Below, one piece after another: positions 24,637-37,426 of a stretch of 64,000 bases of DNA; position 1 is the first letter of the stretch; every line of letters starts with the position of its first letter. The DNA is from Linum tenue. Taxonomy: Eukaryota; Streptophyta; Magnoliopsida; Malpighiales; Linaceae. The stretch is taken from NCBI GenBank assembly GCA_946122785.1, contig CAMGYJ010000002.1, positions 63,699,703 through 63,763,702 on the forward strand. Direction: 5' to 3'. Position numbers and translations under genes: made by a program. Under the pieces are notes generated by a model, which did no database searches, was not told the DNA's origin, and saw only the letters and a list, made by a program, of their open reading frames with translations.

Positions 24637-27589
24637 TGGGATGACAATAAAACCCGAACCCATGGGTATCTTACCCGACCCAACCCGATCAACGCGGATA
24701 AAACTAGCATTGATGGGTTTCGGGCCGGGTTCGGGTTTAAACCCGTATACTATTCATCGGGTTTGGTTTGGGTTAGGGATACCCGACCTATGGATACCCA
24801 CCCACACTTATTTTATCGCCCTACTCTCCCCAAACCCTACCCTAATTCTAATTACCCTCAATCTAACTCTCACTACACTTATTCCTGTGCTTTTATTTAG
24901 TGTATTTGTGATTTGTTTGAATTTTCTAGAGTGGTGTTTTATGTATGAATAATCTATATGAGAAAATTGATGTTTGAATTTTATTTTGATAGGAACTTGT
25001 TATTGTAAATTTTTTACCACAAAAATCCATGGGTACCCATGAACACGCGGATACCCAGCGGTAGGGATGGAAAACGGTTTGGTCCGGTTAAACTGGACCG
25101 GGTTAACCCGGTTTTTAAAAACTGTTTTGGCCAAATTAGCAACCGAAAACTGGACTGGATGGGGGACCCGGTTTCAACCATGACCGGATTGATCCGGTCC
25201 GGTTTCAACCCAAAAATTGGGTTGTCATTAACCTCCACCAAAACGTTTCCGTTTATACAAAAAAGGAATAAAAAATAAATGGGAAGGAGAAGAGAGATCT
25301 ATGCTTCTTCTTCACGCTGGATCTAGCATCTGCTTCTTCTCTAAGCTAAAGAAACAAACAAATTAAATCTAAGGGTTAATAGCATTTTGTACCCCTCTAC
25401 TTTTGCAAATTAACAAACGTACCCCTTTACTAATTTTTTGCACAAACGTACCCCTCTAGTATTAAAACGTAACGAAAATACCATTCCGTCTAATTTTCTG
25501 TTAAATGACCGTTTAATGGGCTGTAAAAAGACTCAATTACCCCTTATTAACACCTAATTTTGATTTGATTATTCTAATTCTTAACCAAATTAATTAAAAA
25601 GATTAGAACTAACAGACTCATATTTCTCTACGAGAGGCCGACGTTCCGTCTTCCTCAAGGCTCCCATCAAATCCTGCACTTGGTAAACGACGGCGGCGGG
25701 AGCAGGTTCGGCGGTTTCTACACGGCTCTTCTCCACACAACGGTGGTGCTCGATCTCCGACGAACAACAGTTGGTGAGGCGACCCTCTTCTCCCAGCAGT
25801 TGTTGACGCGATTTTCTTCTCCCGCGAACAGCAATTGTGACGCGATCCTCTTCTCCCTCCCTCTGTCCCTCCAGCATCCGGCTTTAGAGACTCCGCCACC
25901 CTGTACTCGGCTGCTAGCTACCTACCCATTCACTCTATTAAACCAAACTTAATTGATTTTGTGGTTACGTTGAATTTTGTTCTAAGAGGAAAAAGTATCT
26001 TAGCATGAGCTTGTTCATTTGATTTTTGGCAGCAATCATGACTACCAAAGGTGAAAATAATAATGAAACTGAAGATTTGGGTGAAGCGCACGGAGGAAGA
26101 GACGAGAGGGCATAGGATGTGCGAGGCTCCCCACTCGCGGCTCAACCTACTGGTTTCCAAGAGGGACATCGCTGGAGGAGAAGAGGCTCCCGGAGGACGC
26201 TAATTCGAGCGTGGTTTGTGTATCTTCGTGCGGGGAAGATACTAATTCGCCCCGCCGAAGCTGGAGTTGGCGGACGATAACGATGGCCGGAGTTGGCGGA
26301 CGACATCAATGGCCGGATTTGACGGGCGGCGTCGATTGCCAGCGTTGATGGCCTGCTTTCTTCGTACATGGGAGTAAAGGGGAAGAAGGAAGGTGTTGTC
26401 GGGATAGAAGGTTTGGCAGCGTCGAGTGCTATTTAATTTTTTGGCACATAAATTAATTTTTTTAGTGAAAGGACATAAAATATTTAAAATAGAAATTAGT
26501 AGCTTTTAAGAGTTAATGAGGGGTAATTGGGTATTTTTACAGTCAATTAAACGGTCTTTTAACAGAAAAATAGACGGAAGGGTATGTTCGTTACGTTTTA
26601 ATATTAGAGGGGTACGTTTGTGCAAAAAATTAGTAGAGGGGTACGTTTGTTAATTTGCAAAAGTAGAAGGGTACGAAATGCTATTTCCATGTTCTCTTCT
26701 GTTCCGCCTTCGTCAACCCACATACCCAATCCCATCCCCTAAGCCCTAACCAAATCGGAAGGAGATGCACGCAGACTTCTTGCTCGCGATCCGTCCAGCA
26801 GCGGATTCGTCTTCCGCCTGCGTGCGAGAATCGCTGATTCGCCGTCTTCGTCCACCGGTGGAAGTTGTCGATTAGTGAGGTGTTTGATGGCGGAGTCGTT
26901 TCCCTTTACCGAATTGGCCGCCATCGTTCGTCTCCTCCATCTGATTCCCTTCAACAAATCGACCGCCATAGTTGATCTTTTTCTGATTCGCTACGACGTG
27001 TTCATCGATCTCCTCGCCGTCGTCGTCGTGTGTTGGGAAGTTGGAGAGCTCCTTGGGTCCATCGTCCCCGACTCCCCATCATGAGCAGAGGACCTGCAGA
27101 CGTCAGATCGGACGACAAGAAGAGCTCGGGTTTTCTTCTTTTTCTCCTCCTCCTCTTCGTGTAGTGGGTCGGCGATTGGGATTTGGGAACGAGAGTAGCT
27201 TGGGGGCCAGAGAGGGAGAGAAGTCGATTAGGGGTTGGGGTGGTAGGGGTGGGGACTGGGTTGTGGACTCAGCTATTAACGGGCTGGACTTTGCTATTAA
27301 CGGGCTGGGCTGGGGATTGTTTATTTGCTGCTATCCGGTTTTAACCGGATCGGACCGGATCAGTGGTCATTACAACCGCAAACTGGATTGGATTGGTTGG
27401 GATCCGGTTTTCATTTGCAACCAGAACGGTTTAAACTGGTCGGTTTCCAGCCTTACCCAGCGGGTTGGGTTGGGTTTGAGTTTTCCAAACCCAGTGGGTT
27501 TTACCCCGGATTTTTTTGACGGATAAACCTATGAATTTGGGTTTGGGTTTGAAAAAACCCGACCCAACCCTACCTATTGCCATCCCTAG
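24637..27589. mobile_element. composite hAT-like non-autonomous element
   Basis: The left end TGGGATGACAATAAAACCC and right-end complement CTAGGGATGGCAATAGG are inverted. They are flanked by 8-bp near-identical repeats TGGCCACT (24629-24636) and TAGCCACT (27590-27597). Subterminal regions are dense in short CCCGACCC/CCGGTTT repeats. A second end-like motif, TAGGGATGGAAAACGG, occurs at 25063, so more than one element may be nested. No transposase is present; GC-rich gene-like blocks lie at 25640-26380 and 26710-27200. Confidence 0.6.
25378..26685. mobile_element. long-TIR (MULE-like) element nested in the hAT composite
   Basis: About 180 bp at each end are inverted copies: AATAGCATTTTGTACCCC...TTTGCAAATTAACAAACG on the left and its complement on the right up to about 26685. 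The interior (about 25600-26400) is GC-rich and gene-like but has no recognisable product. No clear target duplication was found. Confidence 0.7.
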
Positions 27590-27597
27590 TAGCCACT

Positions 27598-28267
27598 CAA
27601 TCGCATTTCTACTATATATTTTCCTGAGTTTTACTCACTATTATTGATAGATTTACAAATTGATTCACATAGTTTTCATATGTGAAGAAATACTTTTGGT
27701 GGGTCGGGTATGAGATTGGAGATGCTAAAACCTTACCCACCCTATACACATTAAACTCTTTTACATGTTTTACCCATATCCGTTCCATACCCAATCAATG
27801 TAAAGATTTCTCGCGTTGACTGTGTCGGGGACGATCGAATACACGTGGGCATGAGTTTGATTGTCATTCCTAATCGAGTTGGTAAGCTTTCCTGGAACGA
27901 ACGAACAAACAAACACGCCGCCGCTCCCTCTCCGTCTCCTAATTTTCCTTACCGTCTGCAACCCCCCGTTAGAAAAGTCAGAGCGTCCAACTCTTTTTCC
28001 CGCTGCGTACAGTCGTACCAGTCCCCGCCTACTCGACGCTTTTCCCAGCGTCCCTGATCCTGGCTTGGTTTCTCCCACACTCCAATTACCTTCTTGCTCC
28101 CTTTATGGAGTCACTCGTGACGTACACTACTACTCCTCACCTCTCCTCCTCCTCTTTCCGGTTTTCGTCTGCGGCTATAAACTTTTGGGTCTTCGTCGTC
28201 AGGGTTTCCTCCGTGTGTACAACAGCGCCCAACCAAGGAAACAAAATCACTCTTTCGATAGCGAGCA
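27598..28267. promoter_or_regulatory. upstream region of the NAT gene
   Basis: The half nearest the gene is pyrimidine-rich, as in plant 5' UTRs. An ACACGTGGGC G-box-like core occurs at about 27840. The exact transcription start is not visible. Confidence 0.35.
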
Positions 28268-31200
28268 ATGGTGGCAGCAGCTTCTACCAAGGACGACGAC
28301 TTCCAGCCATTCCCTATCAAGGATCAGCTCCCCGGCGTTGCGTATTGCGCCAATAGCAATCCGTGCTGGTGTACGTTTTCTTCCCTCCCCCAAATCTCCT
28401 CTTCTTCTCGTTGGCATTTTCTCGAAAACCATGCGGTCAGTAGCGGAATGTGTGTTTTTATGGATGTTTGAGAGAGAGATTTGGATTCCACTGATCATAT
28501 TTCACCAATTTTGGAATGCAGATGAAGCATTAGTTTTAGGATTTCAGCAGTATGTGGTGATGCTTGGCACCACCGTCACCATTCCCACCCTTCTTGTTCC
28601 TCTGATGGGCGGTGGTGATGTAAGGACACACACAGCCGTGCTTCTGTTTTGTTTGCATTTTTCTCTTCTATCGGATTTCAACTAAACTGGACACCTTTTG
28701 GAATTCACATTAGGTGGAGAAGGCCGAGATGATCAACACATTGCTCTTCCTGTCGGCACTAAGCACACTCTTACAAACTTGGTTTGGCACTCGGCTTCCC
28801 GTCGTGATGGGAGGATCCTATGCATTCGTTATCCCAGCAATGTCCATCGCTTTATCGGTGAACAGTAGCAACAGCAGCGCCAAGCTAAGCGACCATGATG
28901 TTAGTGCCTGTTTCATTGCCATGCTCAATAGCTCTTCCCCATTCCCCACCGTGCAACTTCCCTTCTACTTTGCTGCTCATGCTTTCCTGCTTTTGTGTTT
29001 GCTCAGAGGTTCAAAAAATCGATGGCGGCCATACAAGGGGCGATTACGATTGCATCATTGTTTCAAGTGGCGATTGGTTATTTTGGTCTTGCTAGAGTTT
29101 GTTCTAGGTAAGATTGCTGTATGTGGCGCAACTGACAATTGGGCATTCTTTGTATATGTCTGTGACTCCAAGGATTTGATTTTTGATTCTCCGGGAAGCA
29201 GATTTCTAAGCCCTCTCGCTGCTGCACCACTTGTGATACTCACTGGTCTTGGCCTCTTTGTGCATGGCTTCCCACAGGTGCCAACTCTTCCATTTCTTTT
29301 AGCCCTTTTTTAACTATTCTTTTTTAAGACAGAGAACAACAAATGAACATTAAGTAGGCTTTGCATTCTCCTTCTGAGTTCAGATCTGCTGATATTCTCG
29401 TTAACAACCGTTACATGATTGAACTTTAGGGAGATGGTGTAAGACTTCATCATCTGAGAAATATCTTGTTTTGATTTGAGTAATGGCATATCATTTAAGC
29501 AGCCTACACTTACCATTTACCACACAACATTGATGTCTACATGTGGAATTTTATTGCCTGGAGAAGCGATTGCTATTTCAAAGGTAGTTAATGTTGGAAG
29601 GAGGTCTCTACCAAGCCAAATCATTGGGTGGTACCATTTCCTCTGAATCAAAATTTATTGTGATTTTGAACAATCGACCTCTGTTCACTTTGATATTGTA
29701 GGTGGCGAGATGCGCTGAAGTTGCACTTCCAGCACTAGTTTTGTTGGTTTTCTTGTCTCAAGTGAGTAATTTTTTGCAGTGCAATTTTTTATGCGTAATG
29801 TTAAGCTCATATTGATCGGGTAGGTGGAGACAATGTATGTGTTTCTAAACTAGTGCGAAGTGGATCATATATCAAGAAAATTATATCCTTATAGGCAATC
29901 AAAATATTCTGATTAACCTCAAGGCGGGAACCTGAGATATATATTTAAACTTCTTCTGGATACAATGATTGTTATGATTGTACACCTTATGCTGCTCTCT
30001 TAAAGAAGAGTCTGCACTGTCTATGTTGCAGAAAGTTGAAACTTGAATGAACCTTACATATTTTGGCCCAGTTGAAATCTACCATATAGACATCGTCTGT
30101 TCACTGGGTGATCATCTCTCTTGCAGTATCTTCCTCACATGTTGAACTCAAAAAGAACGATATCAGATAGATTTGGTGTCCTTATCACGGTAGCAGTGGC
30201 ATGGTTGCTGGCAGAAATATTAACAGCATCGGGTGCCTATGATAAAAGCTCGCCCAAGACGCAAACAAGCTGCCGGACTGATCGCTCTGGGCTTATTAGT
30301 GCAGCTCCCTGGTGAGCTCCATTTGGGTTTGCTTTGCAACACCTTCTGCTTCTTCTACTCTTAGGGGAAGTGGTCGAAATGCATTACTATTAATGTCCCT
30401 AAAACTGCATTCGCTCTCTTCTATGCAGGATAAAGTTCCCATATCCATATCAATGGGGAAAGCCCACTTTTGATGCGGGCTTTGTGTTTGCTATGATGGC
30501 TGCTTGTCTAGTTGCTGCTATTGAGGTATGATTGCACTCATTTTAAGTTCTCAGAGAAGCATAATGCCATTTGAAGAACGGAGAGTCCAGTCTTAGAGAT
30601 TCATGCATACTCAGCTTGTTAATGAAATATTGACTGCGAATACATACATATCCAATCTCTTGTAGTCTACAGGCACATTTGTTGCAGCATCAAGGTATGC
30701 TAGTTGCACGCCAGTTCCGCCTTCAGTACTCAGTCGCGGCATTGGTTGGCAGGTTGTTACCATGTCGTCCACGTCTTAACACCTCCTTTCAAGTAGCTCT
30801 TCATCGAGTATGTAGCCTTGTTTAACAGTTATGAACCAACACAGGGTGTAGGAACTTTATTGAATGGCTTGTGTGGGGCTCCAACCGGATCTACAGCTTC
30901 AGTGTAAGCACATATTTAATTATGAAGCATCCCATATATCTTTATCTGATTAAACGAGAGTGATAAAACATTTCAAACCACAGATTTAGCTAGGAGAAGG
31001 TGCTATTTTCCTAAATTGCACATATTTAATAATTGAATGCAAACGATGATCTAATAAAATGCTTATGTCACATGATCTGCAGCGAGAACGTTGGTCTTCT
31101 GGGATTAACGCGAGTTGGAAGCAGGAGAGTTGTTCAAGTATCAGCAGGCTTTATGCTTTTCTTCTCCATCTTAGGTCGGCATATAATTTCTTCTTGTTCA

Positions 31201-32031
31201 CCCTTACCCTGAACTGGTGCATCTCTGCCTACTTCCCTAATCCTAGACTTCTGGATTCGGCTAATAATCTTTGTTTTCCTTTCTCTTGATCCAGGAAAAT
31301 TCGGAGCTGTTGTTGCGTCCATTCCCTTGCCAATTTTCGGAGCTGTTTACTGTGTCCTTTATGGCTACATGGGTATGTCGTCTCGTCTTAATCCTTTGCA
31401 CATTATTGAAGTCTGCAGCGCTACTGTATCTCTACAGCTTGTCTACAAATCAAACTCATATTGCAAATTCAACCAAGCCTGAAATTCTGTAACATAAATC
31501 TTCATGAAATGAGCAGCTTCAGCTGGCGTAGGACTTCTGCAGTTTTGCCACCTCAACAGCTTCCGGTCAAAGTTCATTCTCGGGTTCTCCCTCTTCCTGG
31601 GTCTTTCCATCCCGCAATATTTCAGTGAAGTTGTCATAGTTACTGGTCACGGCCCTTTCCACACCAGCTCCACCTGGGTCTGTTACACTACTCTAGCTAG
31701 TACTGAAAAAAAAATCATGGGTTTTCAATACCATAGAATTTGCTTATTATGAATTCAACAGACGAAATAGCAGTAGCATTAATTTTGTTTTCGTTGCTTT
31801 CCCCGACTGCAGTTCAATGACATGATGCAAGTGATATTCACATCCCAAGGGACCGTGGCCTTCCTGGTTGCTTTCTTCCTGGACAGCACACATACTCGCG
31901 GCCACAAATCGACAAGGAGAGACAGCGGAAGGCATTGGTCCGAGAAATTCATATATTTCTGCCAGGACACCAGGACTGAAGAATTCTATTGCCTTCCTTA
32001 CAACCTCAGCAACTACTTCCCTTCTTTCTGA
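28268..32031 (+). CDS. nucleobase-ascorbate transporter, 533 aa
   Basis: Fourteen exons join in frame: 28268-28370, 28522-28619, 28714-28899, 29007-29107, 29202-29277, 29702-29761, 30127-30311, 30429-30525, 30666-30752, 30845-30903, 31083-31174, 31295-31372, 31517-31677, 31813-32031. The product is a full-length member of the NAT/NCS2 family. This polytopic membrane carrier moves purines and uracil, and in some members ascorbate, with protons. Supporting motifs are FQPFPIKDQLPGVAYC at the N-terminus, LGFQQYVVMLGTT, GTRLPVVMGGSYAF, SGLISAAPW, PPSVLSRGIGWQGVG, and the NAT signature ENVGLLGLTR at about residues 352-361. The C-terminus ends YNLSNYFPSF. No frame break or missing motif was seen. 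By memory of the Arabidopsis family it is closest to the NAT1-NAT4 group; the exact orthologue and substrate are not established here. Confidence 0.95.
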
Positions 32032-32344
32032 ATCGAACCCCTTCGTGATCAGATAAGAGAGAGAGAGAATTTGAAGCTCTTAAGGGAAGATTAATTAGAT
32101 CTCCCATCCCTCAAGATCCATTGAATATTACTTAATATTCAATTCAATTTAGAAATTCTAAAGATTTGTATATATGTTATTATAAAGATAGTAATTCACT
32201 TGATAATGAATTCTGGACTATACTCCATTTTAAAATGAACGCAGTTGGTTCCAAATGGTTGGTTAGTCTGTAGAAAGTAAAAATACAGCAAAATGTTTTT
32301 TTTTTTTACTCCAGCTTGTTTTCCTTATTAAATTGTGTATATTG

Positions 32345-32526
32345 CATGGTCAATGAAACTGTATCGTACCTGCGGTTCAACCACGAAATATTAGTATTGG
32401 AGGCTAAATCGGTAGGCGTTATTTAACGGTATAACAGTTGAACTATGATTAAACCATGGTTTTATCATAAAATATCATCCCGCTGACTTTTCCAGTACGA
32501 TATCTGGTACGATTTCATGGACCATA
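32345..32526. mobile_element. 182-bp hAT-type MITE, copy 1
   Basis: The ends are CATGGTCAATGAAACTG and (complement) TATGGTCCATGAAATCG. The flanking 8-mers are GTATATTG (32337-32344) and ATATATTG (32527-32534), differing at one base. About 80% similar by eye to the copy at 55307-55476 in inverted orientation. Confidence 0.75.
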
Positions 32527-33028
32527 ATATATTGATAAAAAATAGCAGGATCAAGTATATAAGTTTAAAAACACCGAGTGATGTATTACCACCTAATGTA
32601 GGAGTGTTTGTATAATTGCCCTTGATGGTTTAGTTACCTAACTATGTTATGTTTTACATTTCAAATGTAAAAAAACCTAACTATATTATGATACAATATG
32701 CAATATATTTGGGCAAAAAAATTTAGTTACCTAAAATCATAAAATCCGCTCCGTGTTTGGTTTTAACTCCGAAAAATTAAAAATAGAAAGAGTGTTCGAT
32801 CCACTTCAAATAAGATCGATGACGACTTCAAGCATTACGTCGTTGATCCGATTATGAGGGACGGTTGTGATAGAGTGGATTAAGGAACCACATGATTGAA
32901 TAACAACAATGCGGTAATCAACAAAGTTGCAAGTGCAACAACATCGCGATGGTCAGTAGAGTCACGAGATCAATGATGTCCGCAAACCAACGCCCTCACG
33001 AGTCAAACAACATCACGACTAAAGCAAA

Positions 33029-33805
33029 CAGTGGCGGAGCCACTCAGACAGATGGGGGGTGCTTGCAGCCCCCTTGGAAGACCAGACCGAAACTCCAAGA
33101 ATATAATAAAAGGTAATTTAGAACCCCTAACTGTTAAAATACTGGCGCTTGCTTCCCAGCTCAGCTGCATAAGACTTTCTTTTCTAAAATACATGCATTT
33201 ACATTTATAATAAGAACGATTTATCCTAAATTAAACTTACCATTAATTGTTTACCGTTCCCACCAACACACTCCCACCCTCTTATTACTTTCTGCGGCCG
33301 CTCAGTTGAATTCTTATATTAATTGTGAACTACGATTCCTTGGAATGTTCAAAAAATATTAAGGTGATGATGAGTTATCTAGAAAATGGTGGCAACAAAT
33401 ACGCGCAAGATGTTTCTTTACTTCTCAAATTGACACTCATGTTCGAACAAGTATAGATATCATTTGCATCCATGAAATATATCAAGAACAATCTTTGTAA
33501 CTAGATGAATGATGAGTGGTTGAACAGTGTATTGGTGACATATATTAAACAAAATTTATGTGTTAGTTTAGATTAAAAAATAATTTCTATGTTGCCTTTG
33601 ATTTGAAATCTAATCGATGTTCACTTTAAACAAAGTGCTTTGAACTATTATTTGTAATCGTATGAATATTCTTCTATTATCTGAACTTTATATTGAGTAT
33701 TATTTTATTGATTTTTTGTTTCGTTATAGTTGACTTTTGTATTATGTATTTGATTTTTTTACGGTATGAAGCACCCCCTTGGTCAATTTTCTAGCTCCGC
33801 CACTG
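33029..33805. mobile_element. 777-bp non-autonomous hAT element
   Basis: A perfect 8-bp duplication AAAGCAAA (33021-33028 and 33806-33813) flanks ends CAGTGGCGGAGCCAC and complement CAGTGGCGGAGCTAG. The interior has no intact ORF. CACCCCC blocks lie next to both termini. Confidence 0.92.
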
Positions 33806-33813
33806 AAAGCAAA

Positions 33814-34683
33814 GATGTGGAGCACGTCTCAACATTGAGGTGTGACCCATGGTCTGCAACCTTGTCGCCTCAAGAACAATGGTGTAATTCAAACAATCTT
33901 GTGAGGTCGATACATAGTTAGTCGCACTGCACTTGTGGATCAACTAAAGAGAAAGCCACGACATTGGAGCAGGTCCATGTTGCAATCTTTCAAGGCTAGT
34001 TTAGGGCGACCTTATTGTTATCTGGCACACATGAGTTGCTTGGAATGAAGAGTGAAGAGTGAGATGCAAAGCGGTTGTAGACTAAAAATTTCATGAAGAG
34101 AGTGGAGAGTGTGGGAGTTTGCTTGGATAACTTTATGGAGACAATTTCATGAAGGACTTATCGGGAAGACTACGGGGATGTTTCAGATAAAATCTCAGGA
34201 GAAAAGATGTGGAGAGGGGGAACACAGTGGAATCAAAAGAAACAACTGTCTCACATTTTACTTTTTTCTCTGGAACTCCTAGTTACGGAGCTTTCCTTCT
34301 GTGAAGAATTTTGCATAACTGTAGGAATAGTCACAGTTGCAACTTGCAATCGCAGAGGTCTCTAAAGGTTTCTCCATAGGAATAGCATTAACTTAATGTA
34401 GATTATTCCAATATCAAACACACTCGTTCGGATATTAATTGTTTGAAGGGAGGTGAACAGAGTAACAATTGTTCTAATTTTCAGAAATTAGTAGTGCATC
34501 CAATTAATCAACACTACAAACTTGTCCAGCGCCTAGTTTATATAGTCGATGTCTAGTGTGCCTCCATGATAGAAGGAAAATAGCAATTTGTTATAAATGA
34601 TGGATGAAAATAAAAATTTACAACACTTATCTACTTTAGTTCAAATTATTAGTAACTTAACTTACACTAAACATAAAGAAAAT
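33814..34683. other. intergenic, no gene seen
   Basis: No ORF with a recognisable product and no clear element boundary. Confidence 0.3.
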
Positions 34684-35375
34684 TGGGCCTCATTTAGTAT
34701 TGTTTTGTTGTTGTGTTGCAGTAATGTGATGACATGCCAAAGGTCACATAGCCCAATTGATAAAACTCTCGAGAGACTCTCGACTGGGAAGTGTGAGGTC
34801 CCGTATACGACTCATCTCGAGGCCAGTTGTGGTGTTCTCAGAGGCACCAAAAGAGGATCTTAGTGGATGGCTCAAGCAGGTGAACCTCGAGGTTTCGTTT
34901 AGCTCCGCCATCGCTCAAGCGGTGTGAGCTTGAGGATTTTCCTGGGTTATAAAAAAAAGTATTGTGATGACAATAGTGCTACACTCACAACACCCTGAAA
35001 AGAAAAACTTAAATACGTTTAGTTGGTAATATGAGAAATCATGAAAGTTGACAATTCCTTTGAATGAAATTGTTACACGAAAATGGAGATGAGAAAATAT
35101 ATGAAAAGTGAGTCTAGTGAGATTTTGTCAATAATTGATTTGATAAAATTGTTAGAACAATAGATAGGATCTCAAAAAGAAACATTTTTTGGAAACATAG
35201 TAAGGAAACTACTTAAAGCTATTCCAATATTTTTAGCTAATTCATATCGTGTTGCCAACTTCGGTTAGCACAACAATAGATGAATATAGAACTAAACATG
35301 TTCTTAGTCTCAATTTTCACATGTGAAAACAGAAAACAAAAACGGATAAATGATACTAAACATGACATTAGCTTA
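34684..35375. repeat. decayed Harbinger-like repeat with a SINE-like insert
   Basis: TCATTTAGTATTGTTTTGTT at about 34690 is matched, inverted and degenerate, near 35350 (ATGATACTAAACATG). This resembles the ends of the Harbinger element at 35654. Between them, about 34738-34950, lies a tRNA-like stretch (TAGCCCAATTGATA as an A-box-like block) that could be a SINE. Both calls are weak. Confidence 0.3.
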
Positions 35376-36058
35376 CAATGTCATAGATTTATAGCTCAAT
35401 AACTCACAAAGTTATTTAGTTGTTGAAAATATTGATATAGAATATTGAGTTTGTTGATGGTTCGATTTTTTAGCCCGGAGATATAATAAAAAACTTGTTA
35501 GATCGTGGATACATTTATAAATTATATCAAATTTCATCAAACGTATTGATAATGACATATAAAATTATACAAAAAATAACCGTTCGTACTCGAATCCAAC
35601 ATATATGAAAATTCAAACACTCATATAACATCAGTTTTCAAATGTTCAACTTAGGGCCCATTTAGCATCATTTTGTTGTTCTTGTGGTTGCATTGGTGTT
35701 GTGTAAACAGATGTACAACCACAACAGGAAAAAAACAGAAAACACAAACCTGTTTAGTTGATAAATCTGAAAAATCATAAAAGCTGACAACAAGAAACAA
35801 AAACGCGTTTAGTTACTACTATAAGAACTAAAAACCAGAAAAAAGAGATATGTCCTCAATATTAAGCAAAGTCTCACAAAAGTCAACATACCTAACATCA
35901 TTCATGTTCCTTACAAAAAAAAAAAAAAAATACTAAACATGATTATCACTCCATAACTGGTTAGCAATGGCATCACGCTTCTCGGTCATCTCACGTGTTG
36001 CTGCATAGCTGACGTTGAACTCAGTGAGTGGTAGTTCAACCCCAGAAGTCGAACCTTC

Positions 36059-36396
36059 TTAATCTTCATAATTTTCATATTCATGAAATATTTTATCATC
36101 TTCGGCATGAATCTTGATGAAATTATGTAAGGCGCAACAAGCAATGACAATACTTGTTTGCTTCCTCAAGCTATACGACCGCATGAACTTTAGAATCGGA
36201 AACCTTGCCTTTAAAACTCCGAAGCAACGCTCAATCACATTACGTAGACTTGAATGCCGAAAGTTGAATAATTCTTTACGCCCTCTTGGTCCGCCTCTAC
36301 GCTTCATCTCTTGAAAATGACGGGTAGCTCCTCGAAATGGTGCTAGAAATCCAGGGATATTTTGAAATCCAGAGTTCACAAGATAATATTTACCTA
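36059..36396 (-). pseudogene. PIF/Harbinger transposase, C-terminal part (DDE_Tnp_4)
   Basis: The minus-strand reading YYLVNSGFQNIPGFLAPFRG then FNFRHSSLRNVIERCFGVLK and RFPILKFM matches the C-terminal half of plant PIF-type DDE transposases. The family's usual catalytic Asp in the YYLVDAGY-like segment is Asn here. The Glu of the IERCFGVLK block is kept. The N-terminal half with the first Asp is not found within the element, so this is a deletion derivative. Reading begins at an acceptor-like site near 36397 and ends at a stop at 36059. Confidence 0.8.
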
Positions 36397-36489
36397 AATG
36401 AATATGTTAAAAATAAACTAATCTAGCAATCACTACATACATGCCATAATTCAAGAACATATTCAGAAAGTATAGATTAACATAATACT

Positions 36490-36830
36490 TTGAAGAAGTC
36501 GAAGTTACCTGCTGCGGGGAGATGGAGTGAGGCTTTTATGGAGGGGAAGTGGTCGGCGGTAGGGCGTGCGGGCGGGCGTCGGCGGCGGCTGCGCGGGCGG
36601 ACGTCGGCGGGCTCCGCGGCTGCGTGGGTTGTGCGGCGCGGAAGCGGGGAGGTGGAGGCGAGGCGGCGCTGCGCGGAGGCGGAGGGGTCGGGCGCGAAGG
36701 TTGGGCGAGCGGCGACTGCGGAGGTGGCGGGCGGCGCGACGGAGGTGAGGGGCGACGCAGAGGGGAAATCCTCTATCGAGAAGAAGATGGAAGGGTATGG
36801 TTTGGGGGGCGGCTGATATGTTGAAGTAGT
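36490..36830. other. GC-rich block inside the Harbinger element
   Basis: A strongly G-rich + strand (GGCGG repeats) contrasts with the AT-rich surroundings. It probably corresponds to the transposase 5' UTR/first exon on the minus strand. The long ORFs across it (Ala/Gly/Arg on one strand, Pro/Arg on the other) are composition artefacts. A G15-17 run follows at about 36838. Confidence 0.5.
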
Positions 36831-37426
36831 GTTTTGTGGGGGGGGGGGGGGGCTGTGTTAAAAAAAAAGAAATTTTTTTGCTTCTGTGGGGATTCGAAAA
36901 CTGGTCTGGTTTAATGAAATCAAGTGCCCAACCAGTAGGAATTCCGTGTGCAACATGTTTAAGAATCAGATCCAAAGCAATAAATTGTTGTTTCTCATAT
37001 TTGGGCCTTGTTGTGCAACTCTGATTCACAACAGAAAATAAGAAACCCAACTAACCACTCTTGGTTTTCCAAATCTCATAAAACAAAACAGACAAAAAAA
37101 ACAAGCAACAATACTAAACGGGCCCTTAGAATTCCAAAAATAAAATTAAGTGAAGGGAAAAATCAGGAAAAGAGGCTCAATTTACAAACAAAATAAAAAC
37201 ACAATGACGCGTATAACCTCCAACCCATAATCCTTATTGCGCGGGTCGACGAACAGATGTGTGGCGCTCATTTTGCTCACCGGAACAGAATCAAACTGCA
37301 CCAACCTAGGGATTTACCCACCCCATTCATGAACTAAAAACGCCTCAAATGTACATTATGTGTTTTTGTTCCCCCCACTACACACAAGAATTCTCTTTTT
37401 TTTTTGGTAGAACACACAAGAATTCT

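Larger units (their letters stand above)
35654..37125 (-). mobile_element. PIF/Harbinger element, 1472 bp
   Basis: TTA target duplication at 35651-35653 and 37126-37128. Ends are GGGCCCATTTAGCAT and complement GGGCCCGTTTAGTAT. It holds a C-terminal transposase exon on the minus strand and a GC-rich 5' block (36490-36830). The insertion site is confirmed by an uninterrupted paralogous copy. Confidence 0.93.
35460..37310. mobile_element. GC-ended MITE family, copy A (split by Harbinger)
   Basis: The segments 35460-35653 and 37126-37310 align continuously with the copy at 43566-44019, for example CAAATGTTCAACTTA joined to GAATTCCAAA. The Harbinger element and one TTA are the only extra DNA at the join. 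The outer ends are degenerate. Confidence 0.65.

Noticed and set aside
36490..37050. Long Ala/Gly/Arg and Pro/Arg ORFs on both strands
   Set aside because: They follow from the GC-rich composition of the block in the Harbinger element; no domain is visible and both strands are open together.
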